Shown: one piece after another, positions 53,061 through 64,000 of the stretch
How the letters are laid out: each line of letters opens with the position of its first letter
How positions within the stretch are numbered: position 1 is the first letter of the stretch
NCBI GenBank assembly: GCA_029339505.1
Contig: JAQISU010000096.1
Span: 4,077,501-4,141,500, forward strand
Reading direction: 5' to 3'
Origin: Unio delphinus
Lineage: Eukaryota > Mollusca > Bivalvia > Unionida > Unionidae
DNA length: 64,000 bases
The notes under the pieces: generated by a model
Databases searched by the model: none
What the model was told of the DNA's origin: nothing
What the model saw: the letters and a program-made list of their open reading frames with translations, nothing else
Translations under genes and position numbers: made by a program

Positions 53061-55840
53061 CATTTATTCATAACGAGTTCTCATTTGATACGAGAACTCT
53101 ATTCGGACAAGATCTTTTGAGAAACCTGACTTGATCAATGTTGACCACCACCGTTCAAAAATCCATTTAACCTAACAGTGACCAAACTACATACGTCGCT
53201 TAGATATTTTAGAATGCAATTTGCTATACACTGTACACTTTGTACTAGAAACATTGGTACGATAGGAGATAGGAAAATTTTACAGCTTCATAGAATTTGA
53301 CTTAATTGCATAGGTGGCTTACACAATATTGGTATTTATTATGTCCATTCGTAAAACTGGACTTGATTTGAAACAAGTATGGCTAGGGCGTTTCAAGGCT
53401 AACGACATCCATAGGCTGGCTTTCCGGGAATTTGTCCTCCTTTTTCACGGCCAGTACCTCCCAACATGATGATATGTGAAAACTATTTTTCACTCGTCAT
53501 TATTTGGTGCCAATGCACTTCTAGTACCTTCACGCTGATTGGTTGACAGGGTTGAGTGCGTGTTTGATCTATTCCTACTCACCTGAAAGTCTTTCATTCA
53601 TGTCCATAGTCCCTCAATAGGGACGCGACATGACGACCACATTAAATAGAAACTATGTGTGCATAAACGTCTGTGGGGATGTGGCACCATTCTTTACTCC
53701 ACTGACATTAAACAGTGACAAATGTCCCTTCGTGGACGAGTGCACTATAATTAAATATCGTTAAATTTCGTTATTGGGGAAGTTTTATTTCACATTCACG
53801 CTTATAGTAAATAAAGAGAAGTACTTATCAGTCTGGCTACCAACCAATTGATAACATTAAGTGAAACACCCTCCTTTCGAAACATGAGCGTGTGTTGGGT
53901 CCATTTCCACTCATGTCAGCCCTACATTCAGGTCATTAGAAACTTAAGGTATCACGGTACCAATTGTTTTTCCATAGACCTCAATGCTAATATTTGGAGA
54001 GATAACTATATTTTCTATCCTAATTTAGCATGCATCTCACACACTGTTATAGAGAACAATGTTAGATTGTCAATTTGACAATGACAAAACCAGGTACTCC
54101 ATTGCATTTAAGAGAGATAACTCTGCTGGAACTAGACAGGGGTGTGAGTTATCTAGTCACAACATACCTATTTTCAGTCATGTGTATTACATTTTCAAAA
54201 AATCATAAAAAATACAAAATTTGATCTATTTAGGAATTAGCATAAATTCACATGTTGCCAAGAGGCTAACCTTTTTTTTAAGCCTAACAGAAAGTACAAC
54301 TCTTACATAATCCACCAATCAAAGCTTGTCTTGTTCTTAAGGGCTGAATGGTATGGACCCTACACCTTATGCACCGCCCACATGGACTTGCGCAGTTGGT
54401 ACCGTTATACCATAACTCGAGGTTAAATTAACAGTGCCCATTGGGAACATAAACGCCTAGGGGATAAGGCTCTTATTCCGTCACCCCACCCCACCCCCTA
54501 ACAAATAACAGGCCGCTATGTGGCCAGACACTCGAAGAACATGCGCACACCTCGTTAATTCAAACAAAAAAATCAAACAAAAGAATTTTCTCCGCTGTCT
54601 GAATATGGATATGTTACCCCCACAGGGGTTTGTGTTATGTCCTGTATAGCAATATCATAATGAGAAAAAATAGCGTAAAGCTACATGTTGTTTGACAACA
54701 ATAATAAGTAAAACTAAGGGTATTGCATATTTGATGGCTGGGTGGGGACAGGGAGAAATAGAGAATCCACTGTATATACAAGCGTGGTTTAAATGTTAAC
54801 TTACATGATTAAATAAACGCACATCTGTTCACAGACGACTTTCGACATAAATGAGTCTCCAAACTGACTGAACTTTATCCAACCACATCGTCTTTATGCA
54901 GTATATATGGGATGCAAATCCGACCTGCTGTTTACCGCATCAATGTGGCATCAGATCGCATTAATCATTGTTTTGCAAAAAAATGATTTTGTCCTTATAA
55001 AATGTTCTGTTTATTCAGATGGAAACTTTTCTTTTGATTTATAGTGTGTTAATATATACAATCTAATTTTACTTGTGCAATTTTTGCTGGACTATATTTT
55101 ATACACAACAAATGAAAGGTGCACCGTCTGTCAGAATGAACGAAATTATTCGTTCTTCTCCCTATTTAAATAATTTCCACTGAAATAAAAACTATGTGAT
55201 GAAAAGAATCTCAAATGGGTAATGATTTGATGTTAAATTTATTAAAATCGTTGCAAAATGTCCAGCTTTTGCGTGCCATTATTCAACTCGTTTCATAAAT
55301 TCAACGTTAAATCGTTACCCATTTGAGATCCTCAATATATGCTTGGGACAAGTCAAAAAAGCAAATAGTAACGTTCACAGTAAAAAGCATATGATCCGTA
55401 AAAAGAAATATTTGTTTCCTATGCTATTCCATATAATATAATAAATATGTCGTGATCTGCAATTTTATAGTATCGCATGAAGCACACAATGGATTGTCTC
55501 TCCGATTGTTAGGATTTAAGTCATTTTGTTCTTTGTTACGTACTAAATTGTAATGGCTCAGTATATTTACATAATAACGTGTCCCTCAACCGAACGGTTA
55601 CTGTGCATAATAATGTACAATCTTCAGAAAACTGAACATACAACCAAATAGAAGTTGCAGCTGCATCGTTGCCATAGCCATTAGTCCTAACTTAGTTGGT
55701 CAGTTTATACCTTTATACCTGAGATTATGAAATTTTTCAAAATCCGCTTTATTCGAAAACCATGCTTCTCTCCTATTTCGGGTTAAAGAATCGTAATGCA
55801 GCCCAGAAGTTAAGTAGGAGGCAATGTGATTGAAGAACAT
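53061..55840. other. Noncoding stretch, no gene seen
   Basis: Contains an inverted segment around TTACCCATTTGAGATC (55215-55225 and 55315-55330) but no supported coding frames. Confidence 0.4.
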
Positions 55841-55848
55841 CTCTGGTC

Positions 55849-56041
55849 CAGAGGCGTAGCGATGATATTTTGCGCCCGTTTACGAACTATAAAATTGGCG
55901 CCCCAGCGATCTTGTGACCGATTTATTACCCTTGTTTACTTATTATAATGTAACGTTGCAAGCCTCATTTTGGCGCCCCTGTACCTTGGCGCCCGGGGAC
56001 ATATGTACCCCTTCCCCCCCCCCCCCCCAGCTACGCCTCTG
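55849..56041. mobile_element. hAT-type MITE, 193 bp
   Basis: Terminal inverted repeats CAGAGGCGTAGC and GCTACGCCTCTG. Perfect 8-bp target duplication CTCTGGTC at 55841-55848 and 56042-56049. Interior carries GGCGCCCC and a poly-C run. Non-autonomous. Confidence 0.95.
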
Positions 56042-57251
56042 CTCTGGTCGGAGATCTGATAATTAGTTATTATATTTTGCATGTCATTAAGCATAATCAT
56101 CTCCTTGAAAATTTGTATTTTTGCTCATAGTAACCGAATGAGTCCTCTTTGTATGACCCCTAATTATACTGTTATCAGAGAAATTGAAGCTCTGCTCAGT
56201 TATGATATTCAGTGAGTCCCATAAGTGTGAAGACGCAAATGGAGGGTGGTAGATGACAAGTAATACATAGTTCACACATTTTTACCCATGTTGCTACATT
56301 GCTTCATGATTACGTTTCAACGGATAAGTACATAGTTCGAAAATAAACATTTTCTGAAATATTGAACATTGTACGTTTCTCACGATTTGTTCGATGACAC
56401 CTAATTGGTTGATGATGAGCGTCTAACTTAAGACCATCGTCAGTAGAGACAAATTATTATTTATGGCGAAGAGATCTAATATTTAAATGTACAAAATATA
56501 GCGCAATATCCGCTGATGACGTGAGTGAAGTATTACAGCTGTTGGAATCAGATGATTCTGAATGTGATGCAGATATTTGGCCTGGATTCAGCTCAATGTC
56601 CCCTGATAATATAAGAACTAGAAACAACAAACAACAAATTTGTTAACACTAGATTTAGAAAAGTATTACATATTAAATTGATTTTGTCATATCTATTAAT
56701 ATTACTGACAGGAAGCAAACACGCTGATAATTAGATATTACAATATGTGAAGATTGCAAGGAGAAGCAAGTAAACATTAATGTAACAGCAATCTTTACCC
56801 ACTTTAATAAGGAGGTTAATAATTACATTATCATTACAGTTCAACTTTTTCTTACGAAGAACAATTTAGCTCATCTAACGAAACGCCCGCTGCTTATCCG
56901 AGGTGAAATAATAGAAATTAAGGTCATAACGTACAATTTCACGTAAATAATAAGAGGGACTGTGCTTTAGGCCTACAAAAATCACGGCAGCCATCTTAAA
57001 AAAACCTTGTTATTGCTATTTTGTCTGGACATTAAGTCATTCCAGGATGAGGTTTCCACGGTATGACTTGTTTTGGTGTCCAGTTGATCTTGACTAAATC
57101 TTGTGCCGATCTAATATCCAATATTGGGCTCAAACGGCTTTGACAATATTGGGACCGGGGCTGTCGTTTGTCCGATCTTGGTAGACAATCTAGACTTTGA
57201 CTTACACTTTCTTATGTCTGTCCCGTATTTCCTGTGTCATTCAAAATTGAG

Positions 57252-57255
<4 letters not shown>

Positions 57256-57300
<45 letters not shown>
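57256..57300. repeat. (TG)n microsatellite
   Basis: About 22 TG units. Confidence 0.95.
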
Positions 57301-57303
<3 letters not shown>

Positions 57304-58079
57304 GCAATGACTCACATTCTCGATCGTTTATTACAATACAAATTAATGCAATATATCTGCAGGAAGAACAATTAATCTTAACTAAAAAATTTTGTAACCT
57401 CTTTCCGTACAAGTGGTATTTACTGAATTCCTTTTAAGTAGATATTTTGTTTCTTGATTTAAAGGACACATAAGAAAAAGGTATTTAGATATGTTATATA
57501 TAGGTTGAAAATTACTCTGTGGTTTATGCGTAATTCACTCATAAATTTCCATTTGTAATGTAAATCTATAGTGCTTCTATTTTCTACTTTACTATCTTAC
57601 CTATTACATTCAACACTGAACGTATCGTGTGCCATTTCTTTTGAAATTCCACTTAATAAATTGTGCTGTATTTACTTTTCTCAGTCTTTTATCTGACTTT
57701 TTATTGCTGACTCTCAAAGAACGCACGGCAAGTTTATGAATCATGCATACTTGTTCATTTAATTCATCAAACTAAGTAATGGCCTTTTGATGGTGTTGTA
57801 AATGGTATAGTATTACATTTTGTTTGATAATTCATCGAAGCAAAAGACTACTGAAAATACTGCAAAGAATAAACAACAAAGGATGTAACTCGGTATTAAA
57901 AGAAAAGTTGAACATAATGGGTTGTAGCTGTGTAACATCAGAAAATAATTCGGCCTCTTCTACTTCTTTTCATGAAAATTATTTTAAATTATCATCATGA
58001 TATTCATCGCATCAAATACAAGATTAAGTATTGCGTAGGTGATATGCTAACTTTCATTCTTGGTATTTAGAGTTTTAAA

Positions 58080-58440
58080 TGTACATGTGGAAATATGGCG
58101 GCTTTCAAAGTAATCGCCTAATCTTCTTTGTTCTACTCCACCAGCATCCAGTCCGGATTGCTCATATGTATACATTTAAATTGGAATTTCAGCCGCTTGA
58201 CATTGATCCAGCTCAAATCCTTTTCCTTCTTCAGACTTTCCTTTTAATCTCTTTTCATGCGCCAACGTCACCTTCCTCATGTATAATTTTTCTGAAAAAT
58301 TCTTTAGAAATTTCCAGAGAAACGATTTCCCTCTTCATGTGTCTGGTGTGGGAGTAACACTTCATAAAATTCTTCTACCCGACCCAGGGGACGTTGTAAA
58401 CGTTCCATTAAGCTAACAGCCTCCATCAGCTTATCTTTTT
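58080..58440 (-). pseudogene. Unknown decayed coding segment
   Basis: The minus strand reads MERLQRPLGRVEEFYEVLLP, then HQTHEEGNRFSGNF and, in another frame, FFRKIIHEEGDVGA. Glu/Arg-rich and helical; function unknown. Confidence 0.35.
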
Positions 58441-58625
58441 TGTAGTGCTGATTTCCCAATCTTCTTGTACGTACGAGTCGACGATGAATACCATGATTAA
58501 TAAATCAGTCCGTAATTTAAGTCGTGTATGACAATACAGCATTTTACGACTGGTTATTGTAGGTATACAACTACTTCTTCATTATCCGTCAAGTGAGAAA
58601 TATGATCCATCACTTAACACTTTAA

Positions 58626-58627
<2 letters not shown>

Positions 58628-58707
<80 letters not shown>
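58628..58707. repeat. (TA)n microsatellite
   Basis: About 40 AT units inside the minus-strand relic region. Confidence 0.95.
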
Positions 58708-58709
<2 letters not shown>

Positions 58710-59149
58710 TGAAGTTCGACCGGTGTGTCCAAGCGCCAGAAGAATTCTTCTGAAATACTATCGATATACTATTGATTACATGCTGATCAGTTTTATCTAA
58801 ACCAGGTAGTCCCTAACAACCAATAATATGTTTGCAACATATATTGATTATCATAATCCTGCAACTTACGATTGTATTCCCAAATTTGTTATCATTAAAA
58901 TTATGTTTGAAGCACGGAAGTGAGGGAAAACATCATTTGGTCAAAATACAACCCACACGCAAAATACCAGAAATATTAATCCCACAAACCTGAATGATGC
59001 ATTTTTCTGAATTTTACATCGGTGTACATAAGGATAAGATAATAATTATAAACACACTAATATGCCCGCACAAATACAATCAGTATTCGTAAACAATCAT
59101 TATTTTAAGCTTTTTGGTGGGGAAAGACAAACACATAAGAAACATACTA

Positions 59150-59640
59150 GCCTAAAACGTAAAAGACAAATATTTTGGCAGAATGGCTAATGTCTCTCCT
59201 TTCTAGTGATTTAAATGGCCCTGGGAAGGCCCGATTTCTTTTGGTAAACGGTAATGGGCAGTACGGCCACGTCACATCATAGGCTTCACCGCAGCATATG
59301 AACGCTTCTTCATGAAGGTGAAAGAAAAAGGTCATTTTTATTCATTTTCACACTTCACCTTATCACCACCGCCCTCGTGTTGCAACTGGAAAAAATGTTC
59401 CCATCTAAGATATTCCTGATATCGCTTACGCTCTGCATTGTCTTTTATTTTTTATCCTCCCATCGTTATTTTCCCATTACTATCCCACTCTCGCATAACA
59501 TTTTCCAGCAGGCAATCTGCAATTTGCGTAAAGTCTTCACTCGGTGCATACACACCATATCTTCACTTAAGCTTGAGATTCTGCTCATCGTAATTGTTGA
59601 CGAGCCAACAAAGAGTGTCTAAATTATTGTTGTCACGTAT
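59150..59640 (-). pseudogene. Unknown decayed coding segment
   Basis: Minus-strand frames read LCWLVNNYDEQNLKLK, then YGVYAPSEDFTQIADCLLEN, AERKRYQEYLRWEHFFQL and, after a shift, RTAHYRLPKEIGPSQGH next to the stem-loop. Sparse stops suggest a recently lost gene. Confidence 0.4.
59217..59232 (-). terminator. Histone-like stem-loop remnant
   Basis: On the minus strand GGGCCT-TCCC-AGGGCC, with five of six stem pairs. It is preceded by ACCAAAAGAAATC and followed 12 nt later by a purine tract AGAAAGGAGAGA, like a histone downstream element. Confidence 0.4.
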
Positions 59641-60114
59641 TAAGGTCGTGTATTGTCATTCAGCAATGTACGACTGGCTGATGATATAAATATACACCTG
59701 TGACTTAATTATTCGTTGAGTGGGAACCAGGTGCTACCACTCGATTAATCTACACCCATGATGCATACAAGCACGCATTTCGTGGATTAAACAACTGTGT
59801 GCACGTCACACTGTTATTCGTCGAATTCGACATTCAAAATGGAAGTCGCCATTCGACGCATTAGTGTATGCACCGCATACGTCGATCAATCGTATGTATG
59901 CCACATATGTTAATTAAGATCACGCTACCCGGTTATGAATTTTCCTACTCTTTGCTATTTTAGAATTTAGTGCACATGGTGTACATACATTTTCCAAAAT
60001 GACAATAAACCAATACCAGGACTGTGTGACCATTCTGTTTTTGTGATAACATTCGAGTGGTCTTTTCGATCGGTGTATGAATCGATCGTGATTGTATAGT
60101 ATTTTAGTTGTTAT

Positions 60115-60760
60115 CTAAATATTTTTCAAGCCAAATTCAAAATTGGAATGCATTTTAGGCAAACTTTGTTTAGTAGCCCTTAACATGGCAGAGGTCTTAC
60201 CTAATATGACGTGAGTAGGAACGACTTTAGGTGTTTGCTTGTTCAACATTATGCCTAGTCCACCCAAAGTGTTGTGAGAATCAATTAAGTCTGCCTCTAC
60301 AAGGTCGTTTAAAGGAGACAAAACTGTTACTGGTTGGAATTATAGGTACTCGTACTTTCTCAGCTCGTTAGAAGTTGTTGTAGCTGGAGGTGGGGGTGGG
60401 CATACTCAATATTTCTGTTCCAGGTCTCTCATGTTTAACACTGAGTTCTGCTTGTTGTGGGTTGGTCTAGACATTCCTCACACTTGAATTCTTTCGAGGC
60501 TGCTGACACTATCCGGAAGCTTTCAATGTGATGAGGCACCGTTTCCATGTTATCTAGCAGCTCACGAAGTCCTACTGCTATTGTTTGGTCGTGCAGATGT
60601 ATAGATAAATTGACACCAGCTGCTTGAATGTAGGTAGCTGCTGCTGCTGCGGCTGCTTAGCTGTTATCTTCTTCGCTTCATTTGGTCTTGCCATGTCTGT
60701 GTAGTCGGAGCCCTCGAATGTTGCTCACCGACTTTGACAATGCAGCTGCGCAGGGTGGGT
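60115..60760 (-). pseudogene. Unknown decayed coding segment
   Basis: Contains GVNLSIHLHDQTIAVGLREL, then VSAASKEFKCEECLDQPT and, at the end, DLIDSHNTLGGLGIMLNKQT. Family unknown. Confidence 0.35.
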
Positions 60761-60799
60761 GAGGTTGGGATTTTCTCATGTTAGCCTCTTTAATACTTT

Positions 60800-61192
60800 T
60801 CACTTCTTCGGGCTGTTTTTCTTTAATATCTTCTTTCCTCTTCTATTCCTTCCTCCCCTGCCTGCCTTGCCACTCGTTGATTTTCTTACTATTGTTGGCA
60901 TGGGGTATTCCTTGCTAGATTCAACTGTAGCTGAAAGGGTTGGTGGTGGTGTCTGGGGTGGATGTATTGATGGCCGAGATTCAGCTGATATGGTGAACGG
61001 CATCAGTTGAGTCTGAGTTGAACTAGGTCGCTCCCACTGTCGTGCCTGCGTTTTTTTCTCCCTTTCTTGGGGGCTGTTTCTCTCATTCTTTGATTGTTCC
61101 ACCCTAATACGCAAAAGTGTAGTTCTTCTTTCCTGGATCCGTAAACTCCACCCTGTTACAATGTTAAGGCCTAAACCCTTCGCTATATTCAA
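60800..61192 (-). CDS. Homologue of the 52109-52732 protein
   Basis: 130 open codons; the frame also continues upstream of the first Met to give TQALNIAKGLGLNIVTGWSL, then RIQERRTTLL, matching the N-terminus of the 52.1-kb protein. The centre is Pro/Ser/Thr-rich (PQTPPPTLSATVESSKEYP) and the C-terminus strongly basic (GRGGRNRRGKKILKKNSPKK). It lacks the acidic domain. Confidence 0.45.
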   Translation of the reverse strand: MNIAKGLGLNIVTGWSLRIQERRTTLLRIRVEQSKNERNSPQEREKKTQARQWERPSSTQTQLMPFTISAESRPSIHPPQTPPPTLSATVESSKEYPMPTIVRKSTSGKAGRGGRNRRGKKILKKNSPKK

Positions 61193-61399
61193 AGCTTGGG
61201 TTTGAGATTATCGATTCCATCTTTAACTGTCTTCTTACTAGGTATTGATCGTTGCTGTTTTAGTTCAGGATCGTGTCCAATATATATGTTAGTCTTGGGT
61301 TTAAGTCGCGTGAGTCCAATTGTGCGACTGGTATATGTACACACGGAGAACTACTTAATTTCTCGTCTAAGGTAACTTTTCAGCGCCCATCGACATTTT

Positions 61400-61760
61400 A
61401 ATGTGTGCACCGTCCTATGGCTTCATACAGTGTCGAATACGATCTCAAGTAATTTGACCGGTAAAGTTGGGTTGAACGGTTTGCTACACAACATGCGACC
61501 ATCTCGAGTGGTTTTTATCTTGGATACAATAAAGCTAAAGTGTTGGAAATCGAAACGAATTTTGCTCGATGGCTTTGTTGATGACAATATTGATGACGAT
61601 GCCAATGAACAAATGTTTAGTTTGCTGTCCTTGAAAACATGATCTTTGATCTCGGATCGTAGTCCAGATGCAGTGGTGTAGATGTCACATCCACTCGTCG
61701 CATCCGATACTTTAATGTCGTTCAGGTCAAAGTTTTACTGATGTGGACTCCCACTGCAGG
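61400..61760 (-). pseudogene. Unknown decayed coding segment
   Basis: Alternating frames give VDVTSTPLHLDYDPRSKIMF and TTRDGRMLCSKPFNPTLPVK, then LLEIVFDTV. Likely remnants of one protein; not identified. Confidence 0.3.
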
Positions 61761-62809
61761 TAAAACTTTTACATCCTGCACGTAACATCTGGCTTCTTTG
61801 AGGATGGATTTTTACTTGATGGTATCAGCCATCAAATATTACACGCTACTAATTCGATTTAGTCTCAGCCGTACATTCACACCATTGAACAAATAGATGT
61901 CTTGCAACAACTAGTCAAATTAAAAAAATCGACGATTTCTAAATTGCGCCCTTGTTTGACGTTATCTCAAGGTTCGTTAACATTATATATAGCCTACATA
62001 ATCATCTAAAACCGAAGCTGTGTTGTTGAACTTGTCTAAAATGTCCGTACCACGGAAGCATCCAGATGTGTGTTCTTGGTTTTTTTTTTTTTCTGTACGT
62101 AGAGATTTCCAGTTACGCTCGGTAAAGGTAGTAACCCTAATACTGTTCATCAATTAGTTATTCAAGTACAATCCACTTCACCAAACAAGGAAATATGTGT
62201 TAAACATGTTGTATCCGTTTGTCTGTTTCACACAGGTGCATGAGCCAGTCAAAAGCTTTGACGGAATATCGACGGCTAACCTATAGATGCATTTGTGACG
62301 GTATGATAGCTAGTTTGTTTCAGGCATGAACTTCTTTAATTAGACTAATCCATACGTTTTGACGATCATAAAAGTTTCCTTCAAAGGATCCAGAAATAAG
62401 TGTCGAAAACTTTCACAGTAACGAGGTAAAATGTCCACATCAGATTAACAATATTTCAATATATATTTTTGACAGTCCAATGGGTTTGAAGAGTTGACTT
62501 GTTCCAAACATAGAATGTTTTAGGTTGATCTGAGTGCATACCATCTGATTTTTATAGTGAATGTCATGCAAATGCAGGAGCAGAAGTTATTGATTATGTT
62601 GAGCTCAAGCTATTTATTCTGTGTGAAAACATCATTGGCCACCACAAGAGGTTACTGAAATAGTGACATGCCAGATAATAATTTATGTGGAAAGGCAAGG
62701 GTGTCTGACCAAGGTATTGGTGTAGGGACCACAGTGAAAACAATTTTGAAAAGGAATAGAACAGTGTGTCTATAAACAGTTCCAATACTTGATTGTCACG
62801 GCATTAGGA

Positions 62810-63030
62810 TAGTAAATATGATGTTTTGGATTGCAAAAAAGTGTGTGTTTGGATAGTAGGGGATGTGTATTTTTGATTGTAATAAGAAAGCGAGTGATGT
62901 GCTTAAAGTAACATGAGCATTTGGATAGAAAGGTTGTGTGAATGGGATTTTAATCAAACAAATGGTTGCTGGATAGTATATCTGCTTTTTTGGATAGGAA
63001 ATGTGGTGTGTTGGATTGTATAGGCGGGTT
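62810..63030. repeat. Degenerate short tandem repeat
   Basis: Repeated phrases TTGGATAG/TTGGATTG followed by a T/G-rich stretch at irregular 25-60 bp spacing. Confidence 0.4.
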
Positions 63031-64000
63031 CTTAGCCTATAAACACTTTTGACCCCCAAGTAACATTCCCATGTAAACCTAAGGACTATTTTAACAAAGG
63101 TGATTTCCTCTTTAACCCCAAGTGGCATGTAACCATGTGTTATAATCTTAATTCCCGTATGTCCCGAATACACAAATACAACGATCTGTATTTGATACAT
63201 ATGCAATCGAAATATAATGTAAAGTTAAGGTTGTGTACAAGTACGTTGCATGCTCTCACGCTAAAATTGCATTCAGTTACTGTAGTGTTGAGCCCTATGG
63301 CTATATGTGTATGTATATTCGATGTGGGTGAATAATTGCTGTACGGATAAGTTTTTCTGATTGCTATATATTGCTTGATGAGTAAATTGTATAAACGTTT
63401 TGAAATCATGACAATGCACCACAAGGCGTCATATTCGCCAGAAAAAGAAAATGTACTGAAAGTGATATACTTGCAGGAGTTTTAAGTCACAAATCATTTA
63501 TTCATGAAAACAAAATTTACATACATATGAGTAAGGAATTATTGTTAAAATGTAAAATGAGGTCAAATGATAGAGCAAGGTGGAACTTTTAATGATTCAT
63601 CCAAATTTTATTTCTTCTGAGGTTCCATCCTTGTATGTACAACCCATCCATGCATGTACAACCCAGACATGAATCTACAACCTAAGTATGTATATGCAAG
63701 CCAACCAAGTACCTACAGCGCAAAACCATGCATCTTCAGCCAAGCCATGTATCCACGAGCGAACAAGAGCTGCGAACGTCTGCCTAGGAAAACTAGGCAG
63801 CTGCCTATGGTCCCAACCTTGGAGGGGGCCCCGGCCAAGGGCCGAAATAGTACACATTGAGGACACAAGTTTGTGTTTTGCTAAATTACCAAAAAGGGGG
63901 CTCCGACTCTGTTAACTGCCTAGGGGCACTGGGTCTCTGTCAAGTCCTGCCCAACCATGTAACTACGACCCAATAACCTTATACATACTTATTAGCGGGG
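63031..64000. other. Noncoding end of the window
   Basis: Repetitive phrases such as ACAACC-CATCCATGCATG (63630-63760) and a GC-rich patch at 63770-63850; no gene supported. Confidence 0.35.

Larger units (their letters stand above)
58050..62000 (-). mobile_element. Decayed minus-strand Polinton-like relic
   Basis: Minus-strand coding remnants occur at 61700-61400, 61192-60800, 60760-60115, 59640-59340, 59335-59150 and 58440-58080. The 61192-60800 piece is homologous to 52109-52732, and a histone-type stem-loop remnant lies downstream (59217-59232), the same relative order as in the 46.3-53.05-kb relic. No capsid or ATPase was recognised. Confidence 0.5.

Noticed and set aside
57124..57412. 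Frames across the TG microsatellite
   Set aside because: Dipeptide repeat artefacts of the microsatellite on both strands.

Overview
The window looks like nuclear DNA of a marine or freshwater mollusc, probably a bivalve. It is AT-rich and gene-poor, with spliced coding sequence, many microsatellites, tRNA-derived SINEs of a type common in bivalves, decayed non-LTR retrotransposons and an hAT-type MITE. No organism-specific marker is present, so the taxon is inferred.

The centre of interest is a nearly intact 13.4-kb virus-like transposon (Polinton/Maverick or adintovirus type) at 7247-20686. It has 284-bp terminal inverted repeats that are almost identical and a 5-6 bp target duplication. 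Left to right it carries: an A32/FtsK-type packaging ATPase (-); a zinc-ribbon plus phospholipase-A2-like protein whose two parts lie in different frames joined at an A-AAA-AAC heptamer (+); an rve-type integrase broken by one in-frame stop (+); a 1.2-kb-aa-scale replicase (-) that fuses a family-B DNA polymerase, an SF1 helicase and an HNH nuclease; a small zinc-finger protein (+); a free-standing HNH homing-type nuclease (+); an 880-bp palindrome-rich noncoding hub; and a late cassette (+) of major capsid protein, basic core/minor protein, adenain-like protease, fibre-like protein, membrane protein and penton-like protein. Small hairpins with 3-nt loops follow most genes, and TATA-like sequence runs into most start codons.

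A second, badly decayed relative lies at 24085-33430. Its late cassette is in the same order (capsid, basic protein, protease, fibre, membrane protein, penton), with stops, frameshifts and internal duplications; its left arm differs and may include a second fragment and an inserted solo LTR. Two more relics of another Polinton-like lineage lie at about 46.3-53.05 kb (PolB and ATPase fragments, + strand) and about 58.0-62.0 kb (- strand). They share a homologous unknown protein, and histone-type 16-nt stem-loops lie at their ends.

Between these, a host gene on the - strand (exons at 42674-42805, 36119-36287 and 33812-35166) encodes a predicted 551-aa protein with an N-terminal CARD and long coiled coils. 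Its large first intron holds two in-frame minisatellites. The remainder (2.65-5.5, 5.8-7.2, 20.7-22.6, 42.9-44.5, 53.1-55.8, 56.1-58.0 and 62.3-64 kb) is noncoding DNA with simple repeats and repeat relics.
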